This document shows positions 18,242 through 29,023 of a stretch of 64,000 bases of DNA, piece after piece (the stretch's first letter is position 1; each line of letters begins with the position of its first letter). Where the stretch lies: contig PKUO01000004.1 in NCBI GenBank assembly GCA_002869585.1, forward strand, positions 1 through 64,000. Direction: 5' to 3'. The position numbers and the translations under genes are program-made. Source of the stretch: Sedimenticola sp. (lineage in GTDB: Bacteria > Pseudomonadota > Gammaproteobacteria > Chromatiales > Chromatiaceae). The notes under the pieces are model-generated. The model had not been told where the DNA came from. It ran no database searches and worked only from the letters and a program-made list of their open reading frames with translations.

Positions 18242-21200
18242 GCCGCCACCTCACCGGTAGTCAGGAAATGGTCAAGGGCATCCACCAATGCACGGCTTGG
18301 ACAATCCCTGAACACCCCATAATCCCCGCTACTCGCAGGGTTCATGCCACGCAGAAACAGGTAGAGGGCACCGCCAAAGTGGCGTTCATAGTCGTAATCC
18401 GCCAGTCGCTGGCGCAGATAGCGGTGCAACGCCAAGGTGTAGAGCAGGTATTGCAGAAAGTAGCCTTCACGGGCCATGGCCTCGGCCAGCGCCGGCTGGT
18501 CATAGTGCTCAACACGATTACCCAGCCAGTTGGACTTGTAATCCAGCAGATAGAAGCGGCCCTGATGCTGGAATACCAGGTCGATAAAGCCCTTCATGTA
18601 TCCGCTGATATCACTGAACCGGAGTTGCCCCACCGCGCGCTCAAGGGCCTTGCTGTTGACATACCCATGTTTGCGCAGAATCTCACCCAGAGCACGGCTC
18701 TCTATCCCCTCAACCGGGTAGTAGAACGGCAGTTCAACCAGCTTGTGTTGATCGTCAACCTGGGACAGCTTTAGATCGCTGCCATTCTCCAAGGGAGTAT
18801 CCAGAACCTGCCGAACCATGTTGGCGATCACGCTCAGCCACTGATCGCTGAAACCGAATTCGGCCAGCTTTAGCGAGACCAGCGCGTCAAGCCCGTTTTT
18901 GTCGGGATGGGTGAAATCCAGCTCCTCGAAAATAGCATGCAGGCAACTGCCCGCCTGCGCCCCCTTGGGAAAGGTAAAGATATCCAGCGCCGGTTGCACG
19001 ACCGTCAGATCAGCCTCTTCAGAGGCGGCAGTCAATCGGTCGTAATCCGGCAGTTCGCTGTCGCCGCCGTGGTGAGCCAGCGCGGAAAAACTGGTGACCC
19101 GCGAATACTGCAGGGTACGCTGGGGAAACTCCCGCGCCCGCAAGTCATCAGCCGTTGGAGTTGCATCTATCGGGATAACCCCAGAGCGGCCTTGCATGTT
19201 CTGCTGATCCAGCACAGTCACATTCAAGGCGTTATCCAATTCATTAGATAATTGTTTAAATTTATTAAATAACACACTGTCATCTAAAGATTTAAAGCGA
19301 TTTTTAAGGCCCAGTACGGACCCCTCTTCCAAATCCTCGACAGGATGCAACAGCCAGCCCAGCGCGCTCTCCCCGGCACTGCCGACATTGCCCCAAGAGA
19401 GGTAGCAGCGGTGCTCAGCGCGGGTCAGCGCGACATACAGTAGGCGCAGATTCTCAGACATCTCTTCACGCCGGGCATGCACAAGGTCCTCCTCCCAGCG
19501 CTCGGAACCCAGCTCAAGAACCGGCTGGTGTTCGCCCGCGGGATCGTGAAACTGGTAGGGCTGCCTGCCTTTGCCGCCACGCCCCCCGGCTGTTCCAGAG
19601 CGCAGCCCCCCTTCCCAGGCAAAAGGGACGAACACGACGGGATACTGCAATCCCTTGCTCTTGTGCACGGTCACGATCTGCACCATATTCTCATCGCTCT
19701 CCAGACGGATCTGATGCTCCTCATCCTCTGCCTGGTCGCTGGCGCGTCGATGGCTCAGCCAGTTGACCAGCCCCTCCAGACTGGGCCGGTTGTCGCGCTC
19801 ATAACGGTGCAGCAGTTCGCTCAACTGGAACAGATTGGTCAAGCGCCGCTCACCACTCTCCAGGCGCAGCAACCGCCTGGGGATGGCCTCCACATGCAGC
19901 AGATGGCGAAACATCGGCATAAAACCCTGTTCGCGCCAGAGCCGGTTGTAGCCGAGCAGACGCATCTGTTGCTGCTCCAGCGCTGCATCGTCCAGCCCGA
20001 GGTTTTCGATATCAACGCTGGTCAGCCCCAGCATGTCCGTACCCAGTGCGGCGCGCAGCAGCGACTCACGCCCGGGCAGCAGAATGGCCTGGAGCAGTCG
20101 TTCCAGCTCCAGCGCCTGCCAGGATTGGAAGACGTCATCCTGGGAACGTTGCACACTGTGTATGCCCTGAACCAGCAGCGCCTGGCGGATCCGCTCGCCC
20201 TGGCGGTGACTGCGTACCAGAACGGCAATATCACCACCACTCAGAGGGCTATCGCCGAGCATTACCCCTCCGGCCAACAGGCGGGCTATCTCCCCAGCGG
20301 TTTCGTCAGCGACCAGTGCAACACTCTGTTCGGCGTTGTTCTCCTTGGGGATATAACCCACCCGGAACACCGCCTCGCCGCCTTCTGGATCGACAAGGGT
20401 CTTCCGGGGCTTCTCCGCAGGCAGCGCCTGATGATAGCCGATCTCTGAGAAAAGAAAGCTGTTCTCTTGATTAAACAGCAGATTTACTGCGTCGATAAGC
20501 GCCGGATCAGACCGCCAGTTGGTCACCAGCGTGAACTGTCCCTCCACCCCTTCACGGGCCTTCAAGTAGGCGAAGATATCGGCACCGCGGAAGCTGTAGA
20601 TCGCCTGCTTCGGGTCCCCGACCAGATAAACCGGCGCACTGCTGCCGGCATAGATTCGGCTGAAGATGGCATACTGAATTGGATCGGTGTCCTGAAACTC
20701 ATCAATCAGCGCCGCCCGGTACTGTCGCAGCAGACTCGCCACCAGTTGCTCTCCCCCCTGTGTTTGCAGGGCCTGATTCAGGTTGAGCAGCAGATCATCA
20801 TAGGATTGCAGACGCTGCAGCGCCTTGCGGTGTGGCAGCTCGTTGTTGGCGTATTCGATCAATCGTTGGTGCAGGGCGACAAGGGACTTCGAGTAGGCTG
20901 TTTCCAGGGCGGTCCAGGCGGCCAGCAGGGTCTCGCACAGGGTGAAGAAGTCGTGCTCAGGGGCGGTCCCGCCTTTTTTCAGGGATTGCTGCAACTCGCT
21001 GGATGTGAATTTTTTGAAGCCTTCAGATATCTGACCGGGTGAACCGGCCAGGTACGCATCCATCGCGGCCAGCCAGTTTTCCACTCAACTGAGCCTGTAT
21101 TTATTCCGATTCAGCCCGCTGCTCTCTCTCAGCAGATCGCCAACCTGCCCGCTCGCCGTCTGCCAACAGTCCCGGGCGGCCGTGAAGGCCAGAGCGAGTG

Positions 21201-21834
21201 GCTTTTCCATCGACTCGAGGTCAAAGACCTCTGAGGTCCCGTGTATCTGCAGATAGGGTTTGGACAGCTTTCCATGCAGAAAAGCAGTTAAACTATCCGT
21301 TGTAACATTTTGTTTTATAAGATAATCAATCAAGCCTCGACTGGCATCCTGAATCTCGATACGCCAGAAATCATCGACGATCTCCTGCACCAGCTCCTGC
21401 TCGTCCAGCAACATATCGGTGGCGAAGGGCGCCGCGCTCTCAAAGGCGCTATCCGCCAGGGCGCGCTGACAGAACCCGTGGATGGTGAATATCGCCGCGC
21501 GGTCAAAATCGAGCACCGCCCGTTGCAGCAGACGCGCCCAGCGTCCCGGGTCAGGGGCAAGCGCTACGAGTTGCACGAGCAATTCGTCGTCACTGTAGGC
21601 ACCCGCGAAAGCAGCGCGTGCCTCGACCAGCTTTTTGCGTATGCGTTCACGCAGTTCAGCGGTGGCAGCCTTGGTGTATGTGACCACAAGGATATTCTCG
21701 ACTGGAATTTCGGTCTCCAGCACCAGGCGCAGGAACAACCCGGTGATGGTGTGGGTCTTGCCGGTACCGGCCCCGGCCTCGATCAGGTTCATCCCCGAGA
21801 GGGGGGCGTGCAGAAGATCCAAAGGCTCCATCAC
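18238..21834 (-). pseudogene. recB: recB, RecBCD helicase-nuclease subunit, interrupted by an in-frame TGA
   Basis: 3'-5' helicase and nuclease subunit of exonuclease V. The full frame is 1199 codons, the expected RecB length, but codon 250 (21085-21087) is TGA and is followed at once by GTG. The N-terminal piece (249 aa) holds Walker A AGAGTGKTHT and the VVTYTKAATAELRERIR block. The C-terminal piece (948 aa) holds motif II DEFQDTDPIQY, the VTVHKSKGLQYPVVF motif and the nuclease site GFIDLVF...LLDYKSNW. Everything apart from the stop looks functional. It overlaps recC and recD by 4 nt each. Pseudogene, read error or a split gene with re-initiation cannot be told apart from sequence alone. Confidence 0.85.
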
Positions 21835-24800
21835 TCCCCCTCCGTGGCGGCAATCATCGGTCCCAACACCAGCTCACTCAACGTCTGAAACTGCCGGTCG
21901 AGAACCTCGGCGTCGCGGAAGGCGAACCGGTAATAGGGATTGTGCGATTCACAATGGTCGATAAATTCGCCTGCCCAAGTTGTCCGTGCCGCTTCCAGAC
22001 AGTCATCGTCACTCTTGCCCTTGGAGGCCAGTTTCATGTAGGCAAAGGCGCTTTTCGGAAAGAAGTGAAGCGGTTGACGCAGTCCCTGCCAGTAGATCTC
22101 CAGCAGGCTGAAAAGCTGGTCTCCAGCATCCTCGACCGGCACAAACCTCGTCAACTTACCAGCATGAAAACAGCGGGTCTCCAGTCGGATGCCGACCGGT
22201 TTCAAGTGGTTTAGCAGCAGATGACGAATCCACAACTGTACCCTGTCCCTGGCGGGCAGCGCCTTGGCGTTGAAGGCGAATTGCCCACCACTACCAAGAT
22301 CATCCAAAACCCCCATCAACCTGAACTCACCCAGTTGCAGATCGACCTCGATGGGCTCTATGGGTTGATGTTCCAGCTGCTGCAATCCCCTCGCCAGATC
22401 CCTTGCACCCTCCTCCAGATCCCGGAACAGCTCTTCGCCATACTGGCCATGGGGCAAAATACCGGCGGCCCGCTGCAGTGGGTATAACGCTTCGACATCC
22501 CCATCCGCCAGCATCCGCTCTACCATTTGCTGCTGCAGATCCCCCGACTCGAAATAACCGAAGGAAAAGGGATCGCGACCCTCTAACAGGCCCTCACCCG
22601 CCTGTAGATTGATTCCCAGCCGCTGTCTGAGCAGGAAACGTGTCGGGTTGGCGTAGAACTCCAGCAGCTGGCGCAACTCGATCTGACGCCAAGAGGCGTC
22701 GGGCTCGGCCAGCGGCCGCTCATCAAAAAAGGTCGCAGGCTGACTCTCGTCTGCCGCGAGAACCCGAGCGGCATCGGCCATCATGGTGGAATGGCTGAAC
22801 AGTCTCTCTCCCTGGTGAAAGTAGCGTGGATTGAAGGGTTGCAGGGGATGCTGGGTGATTATGAATTCCAATATATTACTTTCATTATCTTCTGTAACTA
22901 GTTGTTTTACATAGTCTATTAACTCACTCACCAGTACCGACGGGGGTATAGAGCTGTTATCCCTGACATCCAGCCCGGTGTAGCTGATATAGAGGGTCTG
23001 CCGGGTTGAATTGATGGTCTCCAGAAACAGATAACGGTCATCGGCACGGCGCGAGCGATCCCCCATACGAAAATCCCTGGCCATCAGATCAAAGCCCAGC
23101 GGACGCTGGTCCTTGGGAAAGGCGCCATCGTTCATGCCGATCAGACAGACCACCCGAAACGGCAGACTGCGCATCGGGGTCAGTGCACAGAAGGTGACGC
23201 CACCGCCGAGAAAACGCCGATCACCTCCCATGTTCTGGAGTTGTTGGCGCAGATAGGGCCGGATCAGTTCGATACTCACCGGCGTGTTGAAACCCGACTC
23301 CATCGCCAGATCCCGACTGGCGGTCAGCGCATCACGGATCTGCTGCAACTGGGATTCGTCAGACTCATCCGGCGAAAAAAAGCGTGGCAGCAGTGACATC
23401 AGCCGTTGCTGCCAATCTTCCAGGGTGTAACGCCCGCTCAGCCACTCCTCCAGGGAAAACACCGCCTCTGCAAAGGCGCTCAGCCCGCCCAGCAGCTCTC
23501 CGGCCGAACCCTCGATATCATCGAAGGGAAGAATATCCTCGAACAAGCGCTCACCTCCGCCTGGCAGGGCAAAACCGAGCAGTAGCCGGTCAAGGCCAAA
23601 ACGCCAGCTGTTCTGACCGTTTTCCGGCAACCCGAGCTGTGAGCGCATGGCGGCATCACGCCCCCAGCGTATCCCCGCCTGTTCGATCCATCCGGCGAGC
23701 TGCGGAATATCTTCCGGGGTCAGACCAAAACTGCCTGCCAGCGCCGGAACTTCCAGCAAAGCCAGCATCTGGTTGACTTCGTAGCGGCCAACAGGCATCG
23801 CCAGCAACTGCAGAAAGGCCTCGATCAGCGTGTTGCCCGTCAGTGCCCCGCGATCGGCGATCCCGAAGGGAATTCGCTGTTTATCGCCTGTTTCGGCGAA
23901 AATAGCCTCTACATAGGGTGCATAGCGATCCATATCCGGTGTCATTACCAGAATCTCATCGGCCTTCAGATCAGGATGGCAGTCGAATAGCGCCAGCAAC
24001 TGGTCATGCAGCACTTCGACTTCACGCATCGGGCTGTGGCAGATGTGGACCTGCAGCGAGAGATCGTCTTGATCCGGAATGAAACCTGGCGCGTCCCCGG
24101 CCGGATCGTTCAGGTTGAGAATATCCCCCTGGATGCGATGCAGCAGAGTGTCGCTCTCCGGCTGTTGATACAAACTGTCACTCCCCGGATCGAAGGCGAG
24201 AATCTGGGCAAAGAAGTCCCGCCCCTGCCTGCCCCAGGAGGCCAGCAGCGGGTTCCCCACCTCCAGATAGAGATCCTCGACATCGCTGGATTCAAGTAGG
24301 CGTCGGCTGATCCCGGCAGGATCCTGTATATCCAGCCAATACTCCTGACAGGGATTGAGCAGCAGCAGATGGACATCGGTGTATTCAGCAAGCAGTTGCT
24401 GGATCGCCAGATAACCTGGAGATAGCGCGGCGATGCCGAACAGCACCACCCGCCGGGGCAGCGAATCAGCGCGCAATCGCCCCTGGGCATGGGCCGCAAA
24501 CAGGCGTTGCTGCAGCGCCACCCAATGTTCACCGCCGGTCTGCACCACCAGCTCCCGCCAGAGCTCCGCCTGCCACTGGTCACCGCTGACTGCGGACTCA
24601 CCCCGCTGCCAACGGATGATCCAGTCGGGCCGGTAGACCAGATACTCCTCCAGACAGCCGCCCAGGCGCTGGGCCAATTCAAATTGTCCGAACTCGTCCT
24701 GATTCTGCATATAGTGCGCGACCGGGCTAAATTCTGGCCGGCCTTTGAGCTGCTGCAGCAGGTCCATTATGCGCCAGGCCATCAGCGATGAGTCGTAGGC

Positions 24801-25049
24801 ATTACGCTGGGGCACATCCGGCAGCCAGCGCTCCAGAATCTGCCAGACAAAGCCCGCTGGCATTGGAAATTCCACGTTGGAGCAGACCCCCAAACGATCT
24901 GCCAACTGCAGCGACAACCAGCGCCCCATCCCCTGATGCTGCACCACGATGCGTTCCGGGATAAAGGGATCGAGGGGCTGCTCATGCATCAGCCTGGCCA
25001 CCCGGTCCGCCAATGACTCCAGTCGATTGCTTTGAAACAGATGCAGCAT
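21831..25049 (-). CDS. recC: RecBCD gamma subunit RecC
   Basis: Chi-recognition and scaffold subunit of exonuclease V, 1072 residues, close to the E. coli length. Recognisable blocks are the N-terminal LFQSNRLESLADRV, IVVQHQGMGRWLSLQLA, EFPMPAGFVWQ and, later, FRVVCLIGMNDGAFPKDQRPLGFDLM. It has the dead helicase and dead nuclease folds of RecC. It is first in recC-recB-recD, with a 4-nt overlap to recB. Unlike its two partners, it is uninterrupted. The gene order matches the gammaproteobacterial RecBCD operons that lack ptrA. Confidence 0.93.
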   Translation of the reverse strand: MLHLFQSNRLESLADRVARLMHEQPLDPFIPERIVVQHQGMGRWLSLQLADRLGVCSNVEFPMPAGFVWQILERWLPDVPQRNAYDSSLMAWRIMDLLQQLKGRPEFSPVAHYMQNQDEFGQFELAQRLGGCLEEYLVYRPDWIIRWQRGESAVSGDQWQAELWRELVVQTGGEHWVALQQRLFAAHAQGRLRADSLPRRVVLFGIAALSPGYLAIQQLLAEYTDVHLLLLNPCQEYWLDIQDPAGISRRLLESSDVEDLYLEVGNPLLASWGRQGRDFFAQILAFDPGSDSLYQQPESDTLLHRIQGDILNLNDPAGDAPGFIPDQDDLSLQVHICHSPMREVEVLHDQLLALFDCHPDLKADEILVMTPDMDRYAPYVEAIFAETGDKQRIPFGIADRGALTGNTLIEAFLQLLAMPVGRYEVNQMLALLEVPALAGSFGLTPEDIPQLAGWIEQAGIRWGRDAAMRSQLGLPENGQNSWRFGLDRLLLGFALPGGGERLFEDILPFDDIEGSAGELLGGLSAFAEAVFSLEEWLSGRYTLEDWQQRLMSLLPRFFSPDESDESQLQQIRDALTASRDLAMESGFNTPVSIELIRPYLRQQLQNMGGDRRFLGGGVTFCALTPMRSLPFRVVCLIGMNDGAFPKDQRPLGFDLMARDFRMGDRSRRADDRYLFLETINSTRQTLYISYTGLDVRDNSSIPPSVLVSELIDYVKQLVTEDNESNILEFIITQHPLQPFNPRYFHQGERLFSHSTMMADAARVLAADESQPATFFDERPLAEPDASWRQIELRQLLEFYANPTRFLLRQRLGINLQAGEGLLEGRDPFSFGYFESGDLQQQMVERMLADGDVEALYPLQRAAGILPHGQYGEELFRDLEEGARDLARGLQQLEHQPIEPIEVDLQLGEFRLMGVLDDLGSGGQFAFNAKALPARDRVQLWIRHLLLNHLKPVGIRLETRCFHAGKLTRFVPVEDAGDQLFSLLEIYWQGLRQPLHFFPKSAFAYMKLASKGKSDDDCLEAARTTWAGEFIDHCESHNPYYRFAFRDAEVLDRQFQTLSELVLGPMIAATEGE

Positions 25050-25147
25050 CCAGGCTCCCCTCTCGTTAGTGCGTCATTCTAACCCGAGTCGGGACTCAAT
25101 CCATGAGCCTGTTGCCCGTGAATTTATAGCGGATCATCGATAACGGA

Positions 25148-25173
25148 CTCATGCCCTGAGCCTGCCGAAGGCT
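25148..25173 (+). repeat. REP-like sequence between recC and the sbcD-like gene
   Basis: The stretch around ATGCCCTGAGCCTGCCGAAG resembles the widespread intergenic repeat with the core CTGAGCCTGTCGAAGG found in many proteobacteria. Only one copy is clear in this window, so this is recognition of a known motif rather than a demonstrated repeat. Confidence 0.4.
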
Positions 25174-25212
25174 TATACTGGATGCCAGCAATCAGGCAAG
25201 AGACAGATTCTG

Positions 25213-26352
25213 GTGAAACAACCGATACGCATCATCCACAGCGCCGACTGGCAGATCGGCAAGCAGTTCGGCAACATCCCTGGCGATGCCGCGGCGGCAG
25301 TGCGCCTGCAACGCCTGACAACCGTGGAACGGATCGCGCAGCAGGCCAAGGAGCTGGCTGTGGATGCCGTGCTCGTGGCCGGCGATGTGTTCGAGCACAA
25401 CGGCGTGGCGGATGAAACCCTGCGGCGCACTGTCAATGCCATGTCGGCATACACCGGTCTCTGGGTGCTACTGCCGGGGAATCACGATGCGGCGCTGGCC
25501 GAAAGTGTCTGGAGCCGCCTGCAGCGCCTCGGCCTGGTGAGCGACAATATCCATCTGGCGATTCGGACAGAACCCATCATTCTCTGCGATCAGCGACTAG
25601 CGATCCTCCCCGCCCCGCTGATGCGCCGTCACGAAACGCGAGATCTGACCGCGGCATTCGACCAGATGATCACACCACCAGGGGCGATCCGCATCGGGCT
25701 GGCCCACGGCAGCGTCAAAAACCGCCTGCCTGAGCGCTCTGAGGCCTACAATGAGATCGCCGATGACCGCGCCGACCGGGCCAGGCTGGACTACCTCGCC
25801 CTGGGCGACTGGCACGGCACCCTGGAGATCGCGCCACGCACCTGGTACGCCGGCACCCCGGAACCGGACCGTTTCAGGAACAACCAGCCCGGCAACCTGC
25901 TGCTGGTCAGCTTTGCGGAGACCGCTGAACCGACGCAGGTGGAGGTGATCACCTGCGGCCACTTCCAGTGGACTCAGCTAGCCGTGACCCTCTACCAAGA
26001 TGAGGATATCGACGCCCTCGCCCACCGGCTCTCCGCCATCGACCTGCCAGAACGGCAACTTATTCGCCTGCAGTTGTCCGGCAGCATCGATCTGGCCGTT
26101 AAACAACGCTTGGACAGAGTGCTTGAGCAGTGGAAGGCGCGTTTCCATCATCTCGAAGGACGGGATTCAGAACTGAAAATCAACGCCAGCCAGGCCGATA
26201 TCGAGCAGCTCGGCGCCCAGGGCTTTGTGCGTGAGGCGATCGAAAAACTGCAGCACCTGGCGGCGCAGGAAAACAGCCCCGACAGCGACGCGGCTCAGCT
26301 GGCGTTGCAGATTCTCTATCACCAACAGCAATCACTTGCAGAGAAGTCGTGA
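25213..26352 (+). CDS. Metallophosphoesterase, SbcD/Mre11-like DNA repair exonuclease
   Basis: A 379-residue calcineurin-type phosphoesterase (GTG start at 25213). Metal-binding motifs appear in order: HSADWQIG (DxH variant with D-W-Q), VAGDVFEHNG (GDxxE), LPGNHDAA (GNHD) and ALGDWHGT (GDxH). This is the Mre11/SbcD/YhaO pattern. It forms a pair with the next gene (3-4 nt overlap), and together they should make an ATP-dependent exo/endonuclease acting on DNA ends. It is divergent from recC, so two end-processing systems lie back to back. I do not use the symbol sbcD because the partner belongs to a different branch from SbcC. Confidence 0.85.
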   Translation: MKQPIRIIHSADWQIGKQFGNIPGDAAAAVRLQRLTTVERIAQQAKELAVDAVLVAGDVFEHNGVADETLRRTVNAMSAYTGLWVLLPGNHDAALAESVWSRLQRLGLVSDNIHLAIRTEPIILCDQRLAILPAPLMRRHETRDLTAAFDQMITPPGAIRIGLAHGSVKNRLPERSEAYNEIADDRADRARLDYLALGDWHGTLEIAPRTWYAGTPEPDRFRNNQPGNLLLVSFAETAEPTQVEVITCGHFQWTQLAVTLYQDEDIDALAHRLSAIDLPERQLIRLQLSGSIDLAVKQRLDRVLEQWKARFHHLEGRDSELKINASQADIEQLGAQGFVREAIEKLQHLAAQENSPDSDAAQLALQILYHQQQSLAEKS

Positions 26353-28997
26353 TGCGGTTTCAGCGCCTCGAACTGAACAATTTTCGCAAGTTTGATTCAC
26401 CGCTGGTTATCGACGCTTTCGACCCCGCCTTCAACCTGATCTGCGGTGACAACGAGGAGGGAAAATCGACACTGCTGCTGGCGATCCAGGCTGCCCTGTT
26501 TGAGCGCTATGACCGTGGCGCCGGCGAGCGGCTGCGCCCCTACAACGCCGCTGTCAGCCCTGAGATCAAACTCGATTTCAGCCTGGCCGGCTGTGACTAC
26601 CAACTGCACAAGATTTTCTCGAAACGCAACGACAAGACGGCCCTGCTGAGCAGCAGCCGGGGCGAACGCTGGGAGGGACCGCAGGCCGAGGAACATCTGC
26701 AACAGCTGCTGGGCTTTTCCCTGCCGGCCCGGGGCGAGAGCAAAGCGGAACTCCAGGGGGTGAGCGGCCTGCTCTGGGTCAGCCAGACCAAGGCGTTCGA
26801 GCCGATCAACCAGACCCCGGAGACCCGGAGCCGCCTGCAGGCGACCCTGGACCAGGAGATCGATCAGTTGCTTGGGGGCGAAACGGGCCAGCAGCTCTAT
26901 TTGAGCATCAGCCAACAACTAGAGCAGTACCTCGGACGATCCGGCAAACCGATCGGTGAATTCAAGAAGCTGATCGACCAGGAGAGTGCACTCGATCAGA
27001 AACTTGCCACGATCAACGGCCAATTGGCCGAGTACGATTGGATGATCGACCAGTTGCAACGTCTGCAGGAGCGTCAGGCTGACTACCAGAGCCAGCAAAC
27101 CCTGGAAAAGACCGAACAGCAACTGATCCAGGCCCGCACCGCCACGGAACAGATTGAAACCATGAGAAAACGCCTGGAAGCCAGCAGCACAGCGCTGGAC
27201 CTGGCCCAGGCTCGCCTGCGGATTCCCGAATCACAGTGGCTGGCGCGTCAGAACGGGCAGCAGGAGATTGCCGATCGCTCCGAGGAGATCAGCCGGCTGG
27301 AGCAGCAACTGCAACAGCTGGAACAGCAATACACCCCGGACAGCGAAAGGTTCACGGCGCTTGAGTCAGAGCTGACGGGATTATCACTGCGTCAGGATGA
27401 GCTTCGGAAGCAGATAGAAAAACAGCACAGTGCAATAAGCACCTGGAGACTGCAACAGCATTATCAGGTGCTGAGCGGTAACCGGAAACATGCCCAAACC
27501 GCCCTATCGCGCTGCGACGAGATCAGACAGCACCTGAACGCGCACACCATTGACCAGTCTCAAATCGATCGCCTGCGCCAGTTGCAGAGTCAGATCAGCA
27601 GGATCGAACAGGCCATCGAGCTGGCAGGCACACTGATCCAATACCGGATCAATCCCGGCTCGGTGATCCAGATCAATCAGCAGCCGATCGACGGCAGCGG
27701 CGAACTCTCGGTCACCCGCGAGACGGAGATAGGGCTCCCTGAGATTGGCACGCTGACAATCCGACCACGCGGCACGGATCTGGAGTCCCTCAGCACTGAA
27801 CTGGCCCAGCACCAGACAGAGCAGCAGACCCTGCTTGCCGCTCTCGGCGTCACATCATGGGAACAGGCACAGACTGCCTGGCAGAGCCAACAGAATCTGC
27901 AGCTCGAACTGAAAGGCCAGCAGGCAACCCTCGCCACCCTGATTCCCGAGGGTAGCGAGCGGCTGGATGCTGAAATCCAACGGCTGGAGCGGCAACTGGC
28001 CGGAACCGAGATACCGGCGCAGGAACCGAGTGATAAAAAAGTGGTCGATTTGAACCGCGAACTGGAGGAGATCACCGCCCTGCATAGAACCAGGACGCAA
28101 GAGATGCAGAGACTCAATCAGGCTGACGAGCTTCGCAAATCCGATATCCTTGCCCACAAGGCGCGGGTGACCGCAGGCAGGGAGAACCTGACCGTCTTGG
28201 AAAACAGGCTGGCATCGGAACGGCAGGATGCCAGCGACCAGGCCCTGGGTAACGCCCTCTCCGAGGCCCGGGCCGCGGTTGAACACCATCGGCTGGAACA
28301 GGAGCAGGCAGCAACACGGCTCAACGCCGCGAAACCCGAGGATATCGAACTGCAGCGGGATCGGGCAGAGATCAATTACAACAGCCTGCTGCAGGAACTC
28401 GACCAGCTTTCCGGCAATATCGCTGCACTGCGCAATCAGCTGGCCGGCATGGGCCATAGCGGACTGGCCGAGCAGAAGGATGAACTGGCCGCAAAACTGG
28501 AGCAGCAGCGCGCCATTCTGGCCCAGGAGTCGCGCCAGGCAGAGGCCCTGAAACTGCTGCACAGCGTGCTTGAAGAGTCACTGAAAAGTGCCAAATCGCT
28601 GATGGCTGAGCCGGTAATCCGAAAAATGCAGCCCTACCTCGACATACTCATTCCCGGCTCGCGCCCTCTGATCGACGACGATATGGGTCTGCAGGGAATC
28701 GCCCGGGCGGGTGTCGATGAACAGTTTCAGCATCTCAGCATCGGCACCCGCGAACAGATCGCCATCATCATCCGCCTCGCCTATGCCGATCTGCTGCACG
28801 AGTCCGGTCAGCCGGTCTGCCTGTTCCTGGATGATGCCCTGGTCTATTCAGATGATCAGCGCAGAACCCTGATGAAGCAGATCCTGTTCAAGGCCTCCCG
28901 GAATTACCAGATCAACTTCCTCACCTGCCACGAGGCCGCCTACCGGGATGCAGGCGCGCAAATCATCCGGTTATCCGACTGCAGGACCAGTACCTGA
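26352..28997 (+). CDS. SbcC/Rad50/YhaN-like ATPase without zinc hook
   Basis: An SMC-like ATPase of 881 residues from ATG 26352 (a GTG at 26349 adds one residue). Walker A is CGDNEEGKST near residues 33-42; the signature-type motif HLSIGTREQ and Walker B VCLFLDDALVYSD are near the C-terminus. Two Gln/Glu-rich coiled-coil arms (about 175-400 and 490-740) flank a central segment near 430-480 that looks beta-rich (PGSVIQINQQPIDGSGELSV). A CxxC zinc hook, standard in Rad50/SbcC, is absent from the whole protein. This suggests the YhaN-like branch with a different dimerising tip. It is co-transcribed with the phosphoesterase. Confidence 0.85.
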   Translation: MRFQRLELNNFRKFDSPLVIDAFDPAFNLICGDNEEGKSTLLLAIQAALFERYDRGAGERLRPYNAAVSPEIKLDFSLAGCDYQLHKIFSKRNDKTALLSSSRGERWEGPQAEEHLQQLLGFSLPARGESKAELQGVSGLLWVSQTKAFEPINQTPETRSRLQATLDQEIDQLLGGETGQQLYLSISQQLEQYLGRSGKPIGEFKKLIDQESALDQKLATINGQLAEYDWMIDQLQRLQERQADYQSQQTLEKTEQQLIQARTATEQIETMRKRLEASSTALDLAQARLRIPESQWLARQNGQQEIADRSEEISRLEQQLQQLEQQYTPDSERFTALESELTGLSLRQDELRKQIEKQHSAISTWRLQQHYQVLSGNRKHAQTALSRCDEIRQHLNAHTIDQSQIDRLRQLQSQISRIEQAIELAGTLIQYRINPGSVIQINQQPIDGSGELSVTRETEIGLPEIGTLTIRPRGTDLESLSTELAQHQTEQQTLLAALGVTSWEQAQTAWQSQQNLQLELKGQQATLATLIPEGSERLDAEIQRLERQLAGTEIPAQEPSDKKVVDLNRELEEITALHRTRTQEMQRLNQADELRKSDILAHKARVTAGRENLTVLENRLASERQDASDQALGNALSEARAAVEHHRLEQEQAATRLNAAKPEDIELQRDRAEINYNSLLQELDQLSGNIAALRNQLAGMGHSGLAEQKDELAAKLEQQRAILAQESRQAEALKLLHSVLEESLKSAKSLMAEPVIRKMQPYLDILIPGSRPLIDDDMGLQGIARAGVDEQFQHLSIGTREQIAIIIRLAYADLLHESGQPVCLFLDDALVYSDDQRRTLMKQILFKASRNYQINFLTCHEAAYRDAGAQIIRLSDCRTST

Positions 28998-29023
28998 ACC
29001 TGTTACCGAGCCTGCCTGAAGCA

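Noticed and set aside
17987-21087. Pyrrolysine or selenocysteine recoding of the recD TAG and recB TGA
   Set aside because: TAG and TGA end many ordinary genes here, and no SECIS-like hairpin or pyl gene is visible; kept only as a general readthrough option.
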